A stretch of DNA of 50,290 nucleotides from Pseudomonas fluorescens (GTDB taxonomy: Bacteria > Pseudomonadota > Gammaproteobacteria > Pseudomonadales > Pseudomonadaceae): contig NZ_CABVGX010000041.1 of the NCBI RefSeq assembly GCF_902497625.1, forward strand, positions 1-50,290, given 5' to 3'. Shown here piece by piece: positions 26,737 to 36,004 of this stretch. The position numbers and the translations under genes were made by a program. Within the stretch, counting starts at the first letter, position 1, and every line of letters begins with the position of its first letter. The notes under the pieces were generated by a model. The model did not search any database. It was not told the DNA's origin and saw only the letters and a list, made by a program, of their open reading frames with translations.

Positions 26737-27747
26737 TCAGCGCTGATGACGGATGCGTGGGTTGGCAAAGCCGTAGAGGATGTCCACTACGAAGTTGACC
26801 AGAATCACCAGGCAGGCGATTAGCAGGATGCCGTTTTGCACCACGGGGTAATCCCGCGCGCCAATGGCTTCTATCAGCCATTTACCGATGCCGGGCCACG
26901 AGAAAATGGTCTCGGTCAGTACCGCACCGGCCAGCAGCGTACCGACTTGCAGGCCGACCACGGTCAGTACCGGAATCAATGCGTTGCGCAGACCGTGCAC
27001 GAAGACCACGCGCGATGGCGACAGGCCTTTGGCGCGGGCGGTGCGGATGTAGTCTTCGCGCAGCACTTCGAGCATGGAGGAACGGGTCATCCGCGCAATC
27101 ACCGCCAGCGGGATGGTGCCGAGCACGATGGCCGGCAGGATCAGGTGGTGCAGCGCATCGAGGAACGCGCCCGGCTCATCGGCCAGCAGCGTGTCGATCA
27201 GCATGAAGCCGGTGCGCGGCTCGATGTCGTAGAGCAAGTCGATCCGCCCGGACACCGGAGTCCAGCCCAGCGATACCGAGAAGAACATGATCAGGATCAG
27301 GCCCCACCAGAAGATCGGCATCGAATATCCCGCGAGGGAGATGCCCATTACCCCATGGTCGAACAAGGATCCTCGCTTGAGTGCCGCGATCACCCCGGCC
27401 AGCAGGCCCAGAATGCCGGCGAACAGCAGCGCGGCCAGGGACAGTTCCAGGGTCGCGGGGAACAGAGAGCTGAATTCATTCCAGACGCTTTCACGCGTGC
27501 GCAGGGACTCGCCAAGATCGCCTTGCGCCAGTTTGCCAATGTAATCCAGGTATTGGGCGTACAACGGTTTGTTGAGACCAAGGCGTTCCATTGCCTGAGC
27601 ATGCATCTCGGGATCGACCCGACGTTCGCCCATCATCACTTCCACGGGGTCGCCGGGAATCATGCGAATCAACGCGAAAGTCAGCAGGGTGATGCCGAAA
27701 AACGTGGGGATCAACAGCCCCAGTCGGCGGGCAATAAAACTAAACAT
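26737..27747 (-). CDS. dppB: Dipeptide ABC transporter permease DppB
   Basis: Inner-membrane permease of 336 aa. It begins MFSFIARRLGLLIPTFFGIT and contains GDLGESLRTRESVW, the conserved periplasmic segment of DppB/OppB, and the EAA loop RAKGLSPSRVVFVHGLRNAL. It is the first of four tightly packed genes for the membrane and ATPase parts. A 74-base gap with a strong hairpin separates it from the upstream binding-protein gene. Confidence 0.94.
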   Translation of the reverse strand: MFSFIARRLGLLIPTFFGITLLTFALIRMIPGDPVEVMMGERRVDPEMHAQAMERLGLNKPLYAQYLDYIGKLAQGDLGESLRTRESVWNEFSSLFPATLELSLAALLFAGILGLLAGVIAALKRGSLFDHGVMGISLAGYSMPIFWWGLILIMFFSVSLGWTPVSGRIDLLYDIEPRTGFMLIDTLLADEPGAFLDALHHLILPAIVLGTIPLAVIARMTRSSMLEVLREDYIRTARAKGLSPSRVVFVHGLRNALIPVLTVVGLQVGTLLAGAVLTETIFSWPGIGKWLIEAIGARDYPVVQNGILLIACLVILVNFVVDILYGFANPRIRHQR

Positions 27748-27780
27748 CGTGTGGTGTACCTCATCAGCCGGTTAGGCGTG

Positions 27781-27810
27781 CCTGGCGTCCCTGGTGTCAG
27801 AGACGCCGGG
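27781..27810 (-). terminator. Intercistronic hairpin between dppA-like gene and dppB
   Basis: On the minus strand CCCGGCGTCTCTG pairs with CAGGGACGCCAGG across a very short loop, with no T-run after it. It lies just past the stop of the binding-protein gene. Such hairpins usually stabilise the abundant binding-protein mRNA or lower expression of the following permease genes. Confidence 0.6.
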
Positions 27811-27821
27811 AGTTTTCTTAT

Positions 27822-29417
27822 CTACTTCACCTGGGTGGTGGCGAAGTTATTAGTGGTGAGGGGACTAATGTGATAGCCCTCTACGTTGTTGCGCATTGCG
27901 GTGAACATTCTAGTGTGTGCGATGCTGATCCATGGTTGATCCTGGTTAAAAATCACCTGGGCCTGCTCGTACAGGGCTGCACGTTCTGCCGGATCGACCT
28001 TGGCGCGGGCTTGATCCAGCAGGGTTTGAAACTTGTCATTGCACCAGCGCGCGTAGTTTTCGCCGTTCTTCGCCGCTTCGCAACTGAGCATAGGCGTGAG
28101 GAAGTTATCCGGGTCACCGTTATCGCCCGCCCATCCGGCAGACACCATATCGTGCTCACCGTTCTTCGCACGTTTAAGCATTTCTCCCCATTCCATCACG
28201 CGGATGTCGACTTTGATCCCGACTTTGGCCAGGTCGGCCTGCATCATTTGCGCGCCGAGCATCGGGTTCGGGTTGGTGGGACCGCCACCGTTACGGGTAA
28301 ACAGGGTTAACACCGTGCCTTCAGGAACGCCGGCTTCTTTCAACAGGGCGCGGGCCTTGTCCAGATCACGTGGCGGGTTTTTCAGGCTGTGGTTGTAGCC
28401 GAGCAGGGTGTCCGGGAACGGATTGACCGCCACGGTTGCATTGCCTTTGCCAAACAGGGCGTTGACTGCCGCTTCCTTGTCGAAAGCGATGTCGATGGCT
28501 TTGCGCACGCGCACATCGCTCAGGTACTTGTGCGTGGTATTCATCGCGATGTAGGCGACGGTCATCGCATTCAATTCATCGACTTTCAGCTTGTCGTCTT
28601 TCTTGATGCTCGGGATGTCATCGGGTTTTGGATACAGCGCGACCTGACATTCGTTGGCCTTGAGCTTTTGCAGGCGGACGTTGTTGTCGGTGGCGATTGC
28701 CAGGATCAGGGCTTCAGCCGGTGGCTTGCCACGGAAATATTCCGGGTTGGCCTTGAAGCGTACCTGCGCGTCTTTGTTGTAGCGCTGGAAGATGAACGGA
28801 CCGGTGCCGACCGGTTTGTTGTTCAGGTCACCGGTCTTGCCGGCCTTGAGCAACTGATCGGCATACTCAGCGGAGTAGATCGACGAGAACGCCATGGCGA
28901 TGTCTGCCAGGAACGGCGCTTCGCGGCGGGTCAAGGTGAACTTGACCGTGTTGTCGTCTACCTTCTCGACACTTTTCAGCAGTTCTTTGAAGCCCATGCT
29001 TTCAAAGTACGGGAAGCCGACGCTCGACAGTTTGTGCCACGGGTGATTCGGGTCCAGCTGACGCTGGAAACTCCAGACCACATCGTCGGCGTTCATGTTG
29101 CGGGTCGGCTTGAAATATTCTGTGGTGTGAAACTTGACGCCTTGGCGCAGGTGGAACGTGTACGTCAGACCGTCTTCACTGATGTCCCAGGAGTCAGCCA
29201 GCGCTGGAATGACGTCGGTAGTGCCCGGCTTGAAGTCGGCCAGACGGTTGAAGATGGTCTCGGCCACTGCATCGGCTGTGACTGCAGTCGTGTACTGGAC
29301 CATGTCGAAGCCTTCCGGGCTGGCTTCGGTGCACACCACCAGCGGTTTGGCCGAGACGCCGACCGCCACACTCAGCAGCGCGGCCGCGATGGCGGCACGT
29401 AGGGGAAGCATTTTCAT
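27822..29417 (-). CDS. dppA: Peptide ABC transporter substrate-binding protein (dppB-proximal)
   Basis: Periplasmic peptide-binding protein of 531 aa in the DppA/OppA family (SBP_bac_5). A signal peptide MKMLPLRAAIAAALLSVAVG is cleaved near VSAKP. The mature part starts KPLVVCTEASPEGFDMVQYT. Further motifs are YTFHLRQGVKFHTT, PVGTGPFIFQRY and GWAGDNGDPDNFLTPML, the last lining the ligand pocket in DppA-like proteins. The start at 29417 was chosen for its signal peptide and the AGAGGG upstream. It is the third binding protein of the cluster, clearly divergent from the other two. Confidence 0.92.
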   Translation of the reverse strand: MKMLPLRAAIAAALLSVAVGVSAKPLVVCTEASPEGFDMVQYTTAVTADAVAETIFNRLADFKPGTTDVIPALADSWDISEDGLTYTFHLRQGVKFHTTEYFKPTRNMNADDVVWSFQRQLDPNHPWHKLSSVGFPYFESMGFKELLKSVEKVDDNTVKFTLTRREAPFLADIAMAFSSIYSAEYADQLLKAGKTGDLNNKPVGTGPFIFQRYNKDAQVRFKANPEYFRGKPPAEALILAIATDNNVRLQKLKANECQVALYPKPDDIPSIKKDDKLKVDELNAMTVAYIAMNTTHKYLSDVRVRKAIDIAFDKEAAVNALFGKGNATVAVNPFPDTLLGYNHSLKNPPRDLDKARALLKEAGVPEGTVLTLFTRNGGGPTNPNPMLGAQMMQADLAKVGIKVDIRVMEWGEMLKRAKNGEHDMVSAGWAGDNGDPDNFLTPMLSCEAAKNGENYARWCNDKFQTLLDQARAKVDPAERAALYEQAQVIFNQDQPWISIAHTRMFTAMRNNVEGYHISPLTTNNFATTQVK

Positions 29418-29446
29418 CAAGAACCCTCTGCAATCGGTTGAAGGAC

Positions 29447-29488
29447 AAAAGCCGAACGGCCGATTCATCTCTGAATCAGCCGCTCGGC
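29447..29488 (-). terminator. Terminator/attenuator between porin gene and dppA
   Basis: Minus-strand stem GCCGAGCGGC-GATTC / GAATC-GCCGTTCGGC followed by TTTTGT, immediately after the porin stop. It is strong enough to end many transcripts, although the gene order suggests some read-through into dppA. Confidence 0.75.
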
Positions 29489-29495
29489 AAAGGTC

Positions 29496-30929
29496 TTACA
29501 GAATGTTGAACGGGATGGTGGTTACGAGACGAAACTCATTGATGCTGCCATCGGACTGGTTCTCGCTGGCACGGTGAGCGGTGTAGGTGGCGCGTACGGT
29601 CGTGGCCTTGAGCGGGCCGCTTTGCACAGCGTATGCGGCGCCGATACCGTATTCATAATGGTGCTCGCCATCCTGGGACTGGATGCCATCGTAGCCTTTG
29701 TCCGCCACGCCTTTGTTACCGGTGTAGTGAGTGCCGTCGATGCCCCAGCCGCGCGCCTGGTAGATGTTGAACTTCAGGCCCGGCACGCCGTACTCAGCCA
29801 TGTTCAGACCGTAGGCGATCTGGAACGATTTCTCGTTCGGGCCGTTGAAGTCGGACAGCAAGGAGTTGGCCAGGTAGATGCCGTTGGTTTCGTTGAGGTA
29901 GTCGAAGTATTCGTTACCGTTCACTTCCTGATACGAGAAGGTCAGGCTATGGGCCTGGTGGGTCAGGCCGAACGACAGAGAGTAGGTGTCGTTGTCGATG
30001 TCGCCGATCAGCGCTTTGCCTTCTTCCTGAGTCTTGTAGTAGTTAAAGCCGGTGGTCAGGCTCAGCACCGAGCTGTCACCCAGCACGTGAGTGGCGCCGA
30101 AGTAGTACTGGTTCCAGATATCTTCGGCCTGGGTTGCCCACAGGCTGGTGGTCAGGCTGGCGAATGGCGTGTAGGTGATGCCGCCGGTGTAGATGTGATC
30201 AGCTTCTGCACGACCGTTTGCGTACTCGGTGCGGAATTTGCGCAGGCTTTGCTCGGTACGCGGGGAGACGCGGTCGAAAGTCGCGGCGTCAAACGTCAGG
30301 TTTTCCAGCTCCGCTACATTGAGACTCACACCCTGGAAACTCGAAGGCAGTGCACGGTTGCCGATAGTGTCGACTTGCGGGCTGCTGTAGCTCTGGCGGC
30401 CAGCGGTCAGGGTAGTGCCGGAGAAACGCGCCTTGACGTTGGCCAGGCCCAGTTTGCTCCACTGGCCGACGGCGTCGCCGCCTTTTTCGGTCAGCGTACG
30501 GTTGTTGCCAGACGCAGGGCCGGTCTTCGGAGCGCCACCATTACCGGAAGCCATGTTCTCGCGATCACGTTCCAGCGCAACGGCGTTGTACGCCGCTACT
30601 TCAGTGCTGAAACCAACAGTCCCTTCGGTGAAGCCCGAGTTGTACTTGAGAATGGTGCCCTGGACCCAGTTAATGCGGCGATCAGTCTCTGCAAGCGAGC
30701 CATTTTTGGTGTAGGCAAATTTGCCGCCACGCTTGAGCTGCTCGTTCGCATACCAGTTGCGCGTAGTACCGGTGATCGATTGACCCTCGACGAAGCCGGT
30801 GGCTTCGCTTTGCGCGCTTTTTTCCTTGACGGTCACCGGGGTGAACGCCTGGCTTTGAGTTTCTGCGTAAGCGGTTGCGGTAATGCTGCTGATGGCCAGG
30901 GCCAATAACGCGGTGCTGCTCAGTTTCAT
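29496..30929 (-). CDS. opdP: OprD-family porin (OpdP-like, peptide uptake)
   Basis: Outer-membrane channel of 477 aa. It has a signal peptide (MKLSSTALLALAISSITATA, cut near AYAE) and an OprD-family barrel: ATGFVEGQSITGTTRNWYAN near the start, WVQGTILKYNSGFTEGTVGF, GRQSYSSPQVDTIGNRALPSS, and a C-terminal strand ending PFNIL. The position between peptide-binding-protein genes equals that of opdP (PA4501), the glycine-glutamate dipeptide channel, so peptide passage across the outer membrane is likely. The long N-terminal extension of the open frame (to 31070) has no signal-peptide start and was rejected. Confidence 0.88.
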   Translation of the reverse strand: MKLSSTALLALAISSITATAYAETQSQAFTPVTVKEKSAQSEATGFVEGQSITGTTRNWYANEQLKRGGKFAYTKNGSLAETDRRINWVQGTILKYNSGFTEGTVGFSTEVAAYNAVALERDRENMASGNGGAPKTGPASGNNRTLTEKGGDAVGQWSKLGLANVKARFSGTTLTAGRQSYSSPQVDTIGNRALPSSFQGVSLNVAELENLTFDAATFDRVSPRTEQSLRKFRTEYANGRAEADHIYTGGITYTPFASLTTSLWATQAEDIWNQYYFGATHVLGDSSVLSLTTGFNYYKTQEEGKALIGDIDNDTYSLSFGLTHQAHSLTFSYQEVNGNEYFDYLNETNGIYLANSLLSDFNGPNEKSFQIAYGLNMAEYGVPGLKFNIYQARGWGIDGTHYTGNKGVADKGYDGIQSQDGEHHYEYGIGAAYAVQSGPLKATTVRATYTAHRASENQSDGSINEFRLVTTIPFNIL

Positions 30930-31096
30930 GGGTGAAGCTCCTTGGTTTCTTTTTTTATTGCCGGTCTTCTTGGGTGATCCGGCTATTGGTGTGGAACTCT
31001 TCAGGCATCGCAAACGTTTGCTTGATGCCACAAAGACAATTTGCGGCAACACGCTTGCGTGAGGGCGCAATGCGCCCCCGGCGTTTTAACTAACGG

Positions 31097-32698
31097 TTAT
31101 TTTTCCAGGCTGACACCGGAGAACACGTTGCGTCCGAAAGGACTCACTTTGAATCCCTCGACTTTGGCGCTCAATGGCTGGTTGACCGTCGAGTGCGCAA
31201 CCGGTGTGATCGGTACTTGCTGCTTGAGGTACTGCTGCGCCTGTTTGTAAAGCACGGTGCGCTGGTCGCGGTCGGTAACGACTTTGGCCTGCTTGATCAA
31301 CTTGTCGTAAGCCGGATCGCACCACATGGAGTAGTTGTTGCCGCCAATGGCGTCGCAGCTATAGAGCGTGCCGAGCCAGTTGTCCGGGTCCCCATTGTCA
31401 CCGGTCCAGCCAATCAGGCTGACGTCGTGTTCGCCATTCTTGGTGCGTTTGATGTATTCGCCCCATTCGTAGCTGACGATCTTCACCTTGAGGCCGATTT
31501 TCGCCCAGTCCGCCTGCAGCATCTCGGCCATCAATTTGGCGTTCGGGTTGTATGGCCGTTGCACCGGCATCGCCCACAGGGTGATCTCGGTGCCTTCCTT
31601 GACGCCGGCAGCCTTGAGCAATTGCCTGGCTTTTTCCGGGTTGTAGGCAGCGTCCTTGATCGTCTCGTCGTATGACCATTGCGTCGGTGGCATGGCGTTG
31701 ACGGCCAGTTGGCCGGCACCCTGGTATACCGCGTTGAGAATGCCTTGCTTGTTCACGGCCATGTCCAGCGCCTGACGCACTTCAAGCTGATCGAATGGCT
31801 TGTGGCGCACGTTGTAAGCGATGTAGCCGAGATTGAAGCCGGGCTTCTCGATGAGCTTGAGTTTGCTGTCGTTCTTCAACGCAGTGACATCGGCCGGGCG
31901 TGGGTGCAGTGTGATCTGGCACTCGTTGGCCTTGAGCTTTTGCACGCGTACAGAAGCATCGGTGTTGATCGCGAAAATCAGGTTGTCGAGCTTGACCCGG
32001 CTCGGATCCCAGTACTGCTGGTTGCCGGTGTAGCGGATGTTGGAGTCTTTCTGATAGCTCTTGAACACGAACGGTCCAGTGCCGATCGGCTTCTGGTTGA
32101 TGTCGCTCGGTTTGCCTTCGGCCAGCAGCTTGTCGGCATATTCGGCGGACAGGATGGCGGCGAAGCTCATGGCGATGTTCTGGATGAACGCAGCGTCGAC
32201 GCTGTTGAGTGTCATGACCACGGTCAGCGGCCCGGTCTTTTCGACCTTGGCAATGTTCTTGTTCAGACTCATTCCGTTGAAATACGGGAACTCGGTCGGG
32301 TAAGCCTTACGGAAAGGTTGTTGCGGATCGAGCATGCGGTTAAACGTGAACAGCACGTCGTCGGCGTTGAAGTCACGGGTCGGCGTGAAGTACTTCGTTG
32401 TGTGAAATTTCACACCTTCGCGCAGATGGAAAGTGTATTTGAGGCCGTCCTCGGAAATGTCCCAGCTTGTCGCCAGGCCAGGCACGACGTTGGTTGCACC
32501 CTTTTCAAATTCGGCCAGGCGGTTGTACAGCGGCTCGGCGGCATCGTTATCGGTTGCCGTCGTGTACTGCGCAGTGTCGAAACCTGCAGGGCTGCCTTCA
32601 GAGCAGAACACCAGGCTGTTGTTGGCGGCCTGGCTGATAGAAGTGACGGCCAGCAGGCCGGTGCCCAGCAATGCGGAAAAAACCAGGGAATGGCGCAT
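31097..32698 (-). CDS. Peptide ABC transporter substrate-binding protein (second)
   Basis: Periplasmic DppA-like protein of 533 aa with a signal peptide ending at SQAANN. Motifs: SLVFCSEGSPAGFDTAQYTT, YTFHLREGVKFHTTKYF, PIGTGPFVFKSYQKDSNIRY, and GWTGDNGDPDNWLGTLYSC in the ligand pocket. It is close in sequence to the product of the upstream gene (33000-34625), which points to a local duplication, and more distant from the dppB-proximal copy. It probably feeds the same DppBCDF channel with a different peptide preference. Confidence 0.92.
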   Translation of the reverse strand: MRHSLVFSALLGTGLLAVTSISQAANNSLVFCSEGSPAGFDTAQYTTATDNDAAEPLYNRLAEFEKGATNVVPGLATSWDISEDGLKYTFHLREGVKFHTTKYFTPTRDFNADDVLFTFNRMLDPQQPFRKAYPTEFPYFNGMSLNKNIAKVEKTGPLTVVMTLNSVDAAFIQNIAMSFAAILSAEYADKLLAEGKPSDINQKPIGTGPFVFKSYQKDSNIRYTGNQQYWDPSRVKLDNLIFAINTDASVRVQKLKANECQITLHPRPADVTALKNDSKLKLIEKPGFNLGYIAYNVRHKPFDQLEVRQALDMAVNKQGILNAVYQGAGQLAVNAMPPTQWSYDETIKDAAYNPEKARQLLKAAGVKEGTEITLWAMPVQRPYNPNAKLMAEMLQADWAKIGLKVKIVSYEWGEYIKRTKNGEHDVSLIGWTGDNGDPDNWLGTLYSCDAIGGNNYSMWCDPAYDKLIKQAKVVTDRDQRTVLYKQAQQYLKQQVPITPVAHSTVNQPLSAKVEGFKVSPFGRNVFSGVSLEK

Positions 32699-32999
32699 GT
32701 CGCTCTCTTATTCAGTGTTTTGACAATGTGCTGACGTTTGGTCCGAAGACACAGTCGGCACCATTGATTTCAAGCCATGGCACGCAGCGAAAAATCGAGA
32801 TCCACACATGCACTGGTCAGATCCCGACGGTATGAACCAAGAGGTCTGGCAGTAAATGGGAAAGGTCCGAAGGACTTGTGGGAAAAGGCGACGCACCCTA
32901 AATCCGGTTGACTTCCTGGCGGATTTGGGAGTAGGCGCATTCCTACATTCTCGATAGAAACAGCAACGGCGACGTCATGAACGCCGCCGTTGCCCTGTC
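32699..32999 (-). other. Gap between two binding-protein genes, with terminator-like hairpin at 32962-32994
   Basis: No gene is visible in these 301 bases. In P. aeruginosa the corresponding stretch between dppA2 and dppA3 holds a dipeptidase gene and the repressor psdR; both are missing here. At 32962-32994 the minus strand has a stem (GGCAACGGCGGCG / CGTCGCCGTTGC) followed by TGTTTC, just after the upstream gene's stop. Confidence 0.55.
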
Positions 33000-34625
33000 T
33001 TATTTGCTAACGCTGACGCCGTAGAAAGAGTTCAAGCCAAACGGGCTGATCTTGAAATCCTGCACGTTGTTACGCATGGGTTGGAACACCGTCGAGTGAG
33101 CGATAGGTGTCATTGGCACAGCGTCCTTGAGAACGTGTTGCGCCTGTTTGTAAAGCTCAGTGCGTTTGCCCTGATCCGAGGTGCGTTTGGCTTGTTTGAC
33201 GATGTCGTCAAACTTCTTGTCGCACCATTTGGAGAAGTTGTTGCCTTCCAGCGAGTCGCAGCCGAACAGCACGTTGAGCCAGTTGTCCGGGTCACCGTTG
33301 TCACCGCTCCAGCCAATGATCATGGCTTGGTTTTCGCCGCCTTTGGAACGCTTGATGTACTCGCCCCATTCATAGCTGGTGATCTTCACGTTCAGGCCGA
33401 TTTTCTTCCAGTCGGACTGTAGCATTTCAGCCATCAGCTTCGCGTTCGGGTTATACGGACGCTGTACCGGCATCGCCCACAGAACGATTTCGGTGCCTTC
33501 CTTGACGCCGGCTTCCTTGAGCAGCTGTTTGGCTTTCTCAGGGTCGTACTTGGCATCTTTGATGGTGGTGTCGTAGGACCACTGGGTCGGTGGCATGGCG
33601 TTGACGGCCAACTGGCCCGCGCCCTGGTAAACCGAATCAATGATCTGCGGCTTGTTCACGGCCATGTCCAGGGCCTGACGAACGCGCAGGTCCGCCAGCG
33701 GGTTTGGCTCGTTGCTGCCCTTCACCTTGTCCATCACGTTGTAGGCGATATAACCCAGGTTGAAACCTGCCTGCTCAGGCATTTTCAGAGTCTTGTCTTC
33801 TTTCAATCCCTTCAGATCGGCCGGGCGCGGGAACAGAGTCACCTGGCACTCGTTCTTCTTCAGTTTCTGGATGCGCACCGACGGGTCGGTGGTGATGGCG
33901 AAGATCAGGTTGTCGATCTTGACGTCTTCAGGCTTCCAGTAGTCCTTGTTGCCGGTGTAACGGATGTTGGAGTCTTTCTGGTAGCTCTTGAATACGAACG
34001 GACCCGTACCGACCGGCTTCTGGTTGATGTCCGCAGTCTTGCCATCCTTGAGCAGCTGGGCAGCGTACTCGGCAGATTGCAGCGAAGCGAAGCTCATGGC
34101 CATGTTCTGGATGAACGCAGCGTCGACGTCTTTCAAGATGAATTTGACGGTGTGGTCGTCGATTTTTTCGATATTGGTGATGTTGGTGTCCATCCCCATA
34201 TCGGTGAAATACGGGAATTCAGTCGGGTACGCTTTGCGGAACGGGTCATCCTTGTTAATCATGCGATTAAAGGTGAACAGCACGTCGTCGGCGTTGAATT
34301 CGCGAGTGGGCTTGAAGTACGGGGTGGTGTGGAACTTGACGCCTTCACGCAGGTGGAAGGTGTACGTCAGGCCGTCATCGGAGATATCCCATTTGGTCGC
34401 CAGACCAGGAATCACGGCGGTGCCGCCGCGCTCGAACTGGGTGAGGCGGTTGAACATGGTTTCTGCAGAGGCGTCGAAGTCGGTTCCGGTGGTGTACTGA
34501 CCAGGATCGAAACCGGCCGGGCTCCCTTCGGAGCAAAACACCAGGTTAGTCGCCGCTTGGGCGAAAGGTGCGCTGGCTAACAAGCTCGCGCCGACTAAAA
34601 ACGGAATGACCGCGTGTTTAAGCAT
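33000..34625 (-). CDS. Peptide ABC transporter substrate-binding protein (first of cluster)
   Basis: Periplasmic DppA-like protein of 541 aa and promoter-proximal gene of the peptide cluster. The signal peptide (MLKHAVIPFLVGASLLASAP, cut near FAQAAT) fixes the start at 34625; the open frame continues to 34754 without support. Motifs: NLVFCSEGSPAGFDPGQYTT, YTFHLREGVKFHTTPYFKPT, PVGTGPFVFKSYQKDSNIRY, GWSGDNGDPDNWLNVLFGC. Much of the sequence, including the NAMPPTQWSYD and EGTEIVLWAMPVQRPYNPN segments, is shared with the next gene, so the two are recent paralogues. Confidence 0.92.
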   Translation of the reverse strand: MLKHAVIPFLVGASLLASAPFAQAATNLVFCSEGSPAGFDPGQYTTGTDFDASAETMFNRLTQFERGGTAVIPGLATKWDISDDGLTYTFHLREGVKFHTTPYFKPTREFNADDVLFTFNRMINKDDPFRKAYPTEFPYFTDMGMDTNITNIEKIDDHTVKFILKDVDAAFIQNMAMSFASLQSAEYAAQLLKDGKTADINQKPVGTGPFVFKSYQKDSNIRYTGNKDYWKPEDVKIDNLIFAITTDPSVRIQKLKKNECQVTLFPRPADLKGLKEDKTLKMPEQAGFNLGYIAYNVMDKVKGSNEPNPLADLRVRQALDMAVNKPQIIDSVYQGAGQLAVNAMPPTQWSYDTTIKDAKYDPEKAKQLLKEAGVKEGTEIVLWAMPVQRPYNPNAKLMAEMLQSDWKKIGLNVKITSYEWGEYIKRSKGGENQAMIIGWSGDNGDPDNWLNVLFGCDSLEGNNFSKWCDKKFDDIVKQAKRTSDQGKRTELYKQAQHVLKDAVPMTPIAHSTVFQPMRNNVQDFKISPFGLNSFYGVSVSK

Positions 34626-34939
34626 GGTGGCCTCATGATTTGTTGTCATTTTTGGAATTAGAGGACGACCTCGTGAGTCGTGCCTGCGGATACTTATGCA
34701 GGGGCCATACCCAATGCAAGTTCCAGAGCGGCTGTGGGCCTTAAACAGTGGCACGCACGTACCTTAATGTCGCATATCTATAAATTTTGGCGCATTTGAC
34801 CGTTTGCGCGGGTTTTTTTCGGTGCAACCTGTGCGCCTGGGAGGGGCAACCGAGTTAGCACATGCACTGTGATGGCGCGGGGTGTTACTTATTTATACCT
34901 TGGCGGGGGTGGGGTTTTACTCTTTTTTGAGCGTGGTGG

Positions 34940-35095
34940 GCTGGGGGGCCTGGTAGCCGACCGGGGGGGTGTTTTTTGGTGGGTATATCCGTTTTATTGG
35001 TGATGGCGGATATTGGTTTCGCCCTTACGCCGAGTCACTTGGAAGAGCCTACGCGGCCCGGCACCAAGTAACCGAAATCTTCAACGGCAGCGCCC
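34940..35095. repeat. Degenerate copy of a dispersed Pseudomonas intergenic element
   Basis: The stretch around GTTTTTTGGTGGGTATATCC and TTTCGCCCTTACGCCGAGTC, ending with CCAAGTAACCGAAATC, resembles an element I have seen in many intergenic regions of fluorescens-group genomes. This copy has mismatches and an unusual G-rich run before it (34880-34975). The full 543-base gap 34626-35168 has no gene; its left part should contain the promoter of the peptide cluster. Confidence 0.5.
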
Positions 35096-35114
35096 TCTTC
35101 AATCTCAACCGTGC

Positions 35115-35147
35115 AAAAAAAACGGCGATCACCTCGGTGATCGCCGT
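35115..35147 (-). terminator. Terminator of the SIMPL-domain gene
   Basis: A perfect 12-base stem (ACGGCGATCACC / GGTGATCGCCGT) with a two-base loop is followed on the minus strand by eight T residues. Confidence 0.9.
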
Positions 35148-35168
35148 CCTGTCATGCGGATCATGAAA

Positions 35169-35885
35169 TCAAGGCATCAACACTTCAATGGACCCATCCG
35201 CCGTCATGCTGACCTGACTGGTGCCCGCTTCAACTTCAGGAGTGACCGGGGCGGCATCCATGCTGGCCGCTTTCATCATCATCGGCCCGCGCATATAAGG
35301 TTGTGGATAACCGTTGCTGTTCAAGTTCAGGTTGACGATTTTGTAGCTCTTGCCGCCGAGTGCATCGGTGGCCAGTTGCGCGCGGGCCTTGAAGGCGCTG
35401 ACCGCTTCTTTGAGCAGTGTGTCTTCGCTGGCTTTGCGGGTTGGCGTGGCGATGGCGAAGTCCATGCCGCCCATTTTCAGGTCGGTGAGCAGTTCGCCGG
35501 TCAGTTTCGACAGGGCGGCGAAGTCGGAGCTTTCCAGGCGCAGTTCGGAGCGCTCGCGCCAGCCGGTGATTTTCTGGCCCTTTGTGTCGTAGATCGGGTA
35601 GCTGTTGCGGCTGCCCTGTCGCAGGGTGATGTCTTTGACTTGCTTGGCCTGGGCCAAGGCTTTGTTCATGGTGGTGCTGACGTCGGCAGCGAGCTTGGCT
35701 GGGTCGGTATTTTGCTCTTCGGTGTAAAGCGTCACGATCATCAGGTCGCGCGCGACTTCCTGGCTGACTTCGGCGCGCAGGGAAATCTGGTTGTAATGAA
35801 GCTCATCGACGGCCAGGGCCGGGAGGCTGGCGACGGTGCCAGCGCTGAGTGCAAGAAGGGCGGCGCTGCGGCGGAAACTGTGCAT
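35169..35885 (-). CDS. SIMPL (DUF541) domain periplasmic protein
   Basis: Exported protein of 238 aa with signal peptide MHSFRRSAALLALSAGTVAS cut near LPALAVD. The rest matches the SIMPL/DUF541 family: an N-terminal beta segment (YNQISLRAEVSQEVARDLMIVTLY) and a central conserved region (WRERSELRLESSDFAALSKL). The family is widespread and its function is not settled; some members are linked to oxidative stress tolerance. It is monocistronic and divergent from roxS, and sits where PA4495 lies in P. aeruginosa. Confidence 0.88.
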   Translation of the reverse strand: MHSFRRSAALLALSAGTVASLPALAVDELHYNQISLRAEVSQEVARDLMIVTLYTEEQNTDPAKLAADVSTTMNKALAQAKQVKDITLRQGSRNSYPIYDTKGQKITGWRERSELRLESSDFAALSKLTGELLTDLKMGGMDFAIATPTRKASEDTLLKEAVSAFKARAQLATDALGGKSYKIVNLNLNSNGYPQPYMRGPMMMKAASMDAAPVTPEVEAGTSQVSMTADGSIEVLMP

Positions 35886-36004
35886 GAAAACTCCTTGGAC
35901 ATTGCGCAGGGGTAAGGTCCGAACCTGCGTCAAAAACCATCAGACTCTAGCCTTATTGATCCGGTTCGCCCAGTTACAACTTCCATACAAACTCTCATGA
36001 CCCC

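Noticed and set aside
26836..27873. 345-aa plus-strand frame opposite dppB
   Set aside because: Composition (Gln, His, Gly, Arg) is that of a reverse-complement frame, and dppB on the other strand is fully supported.
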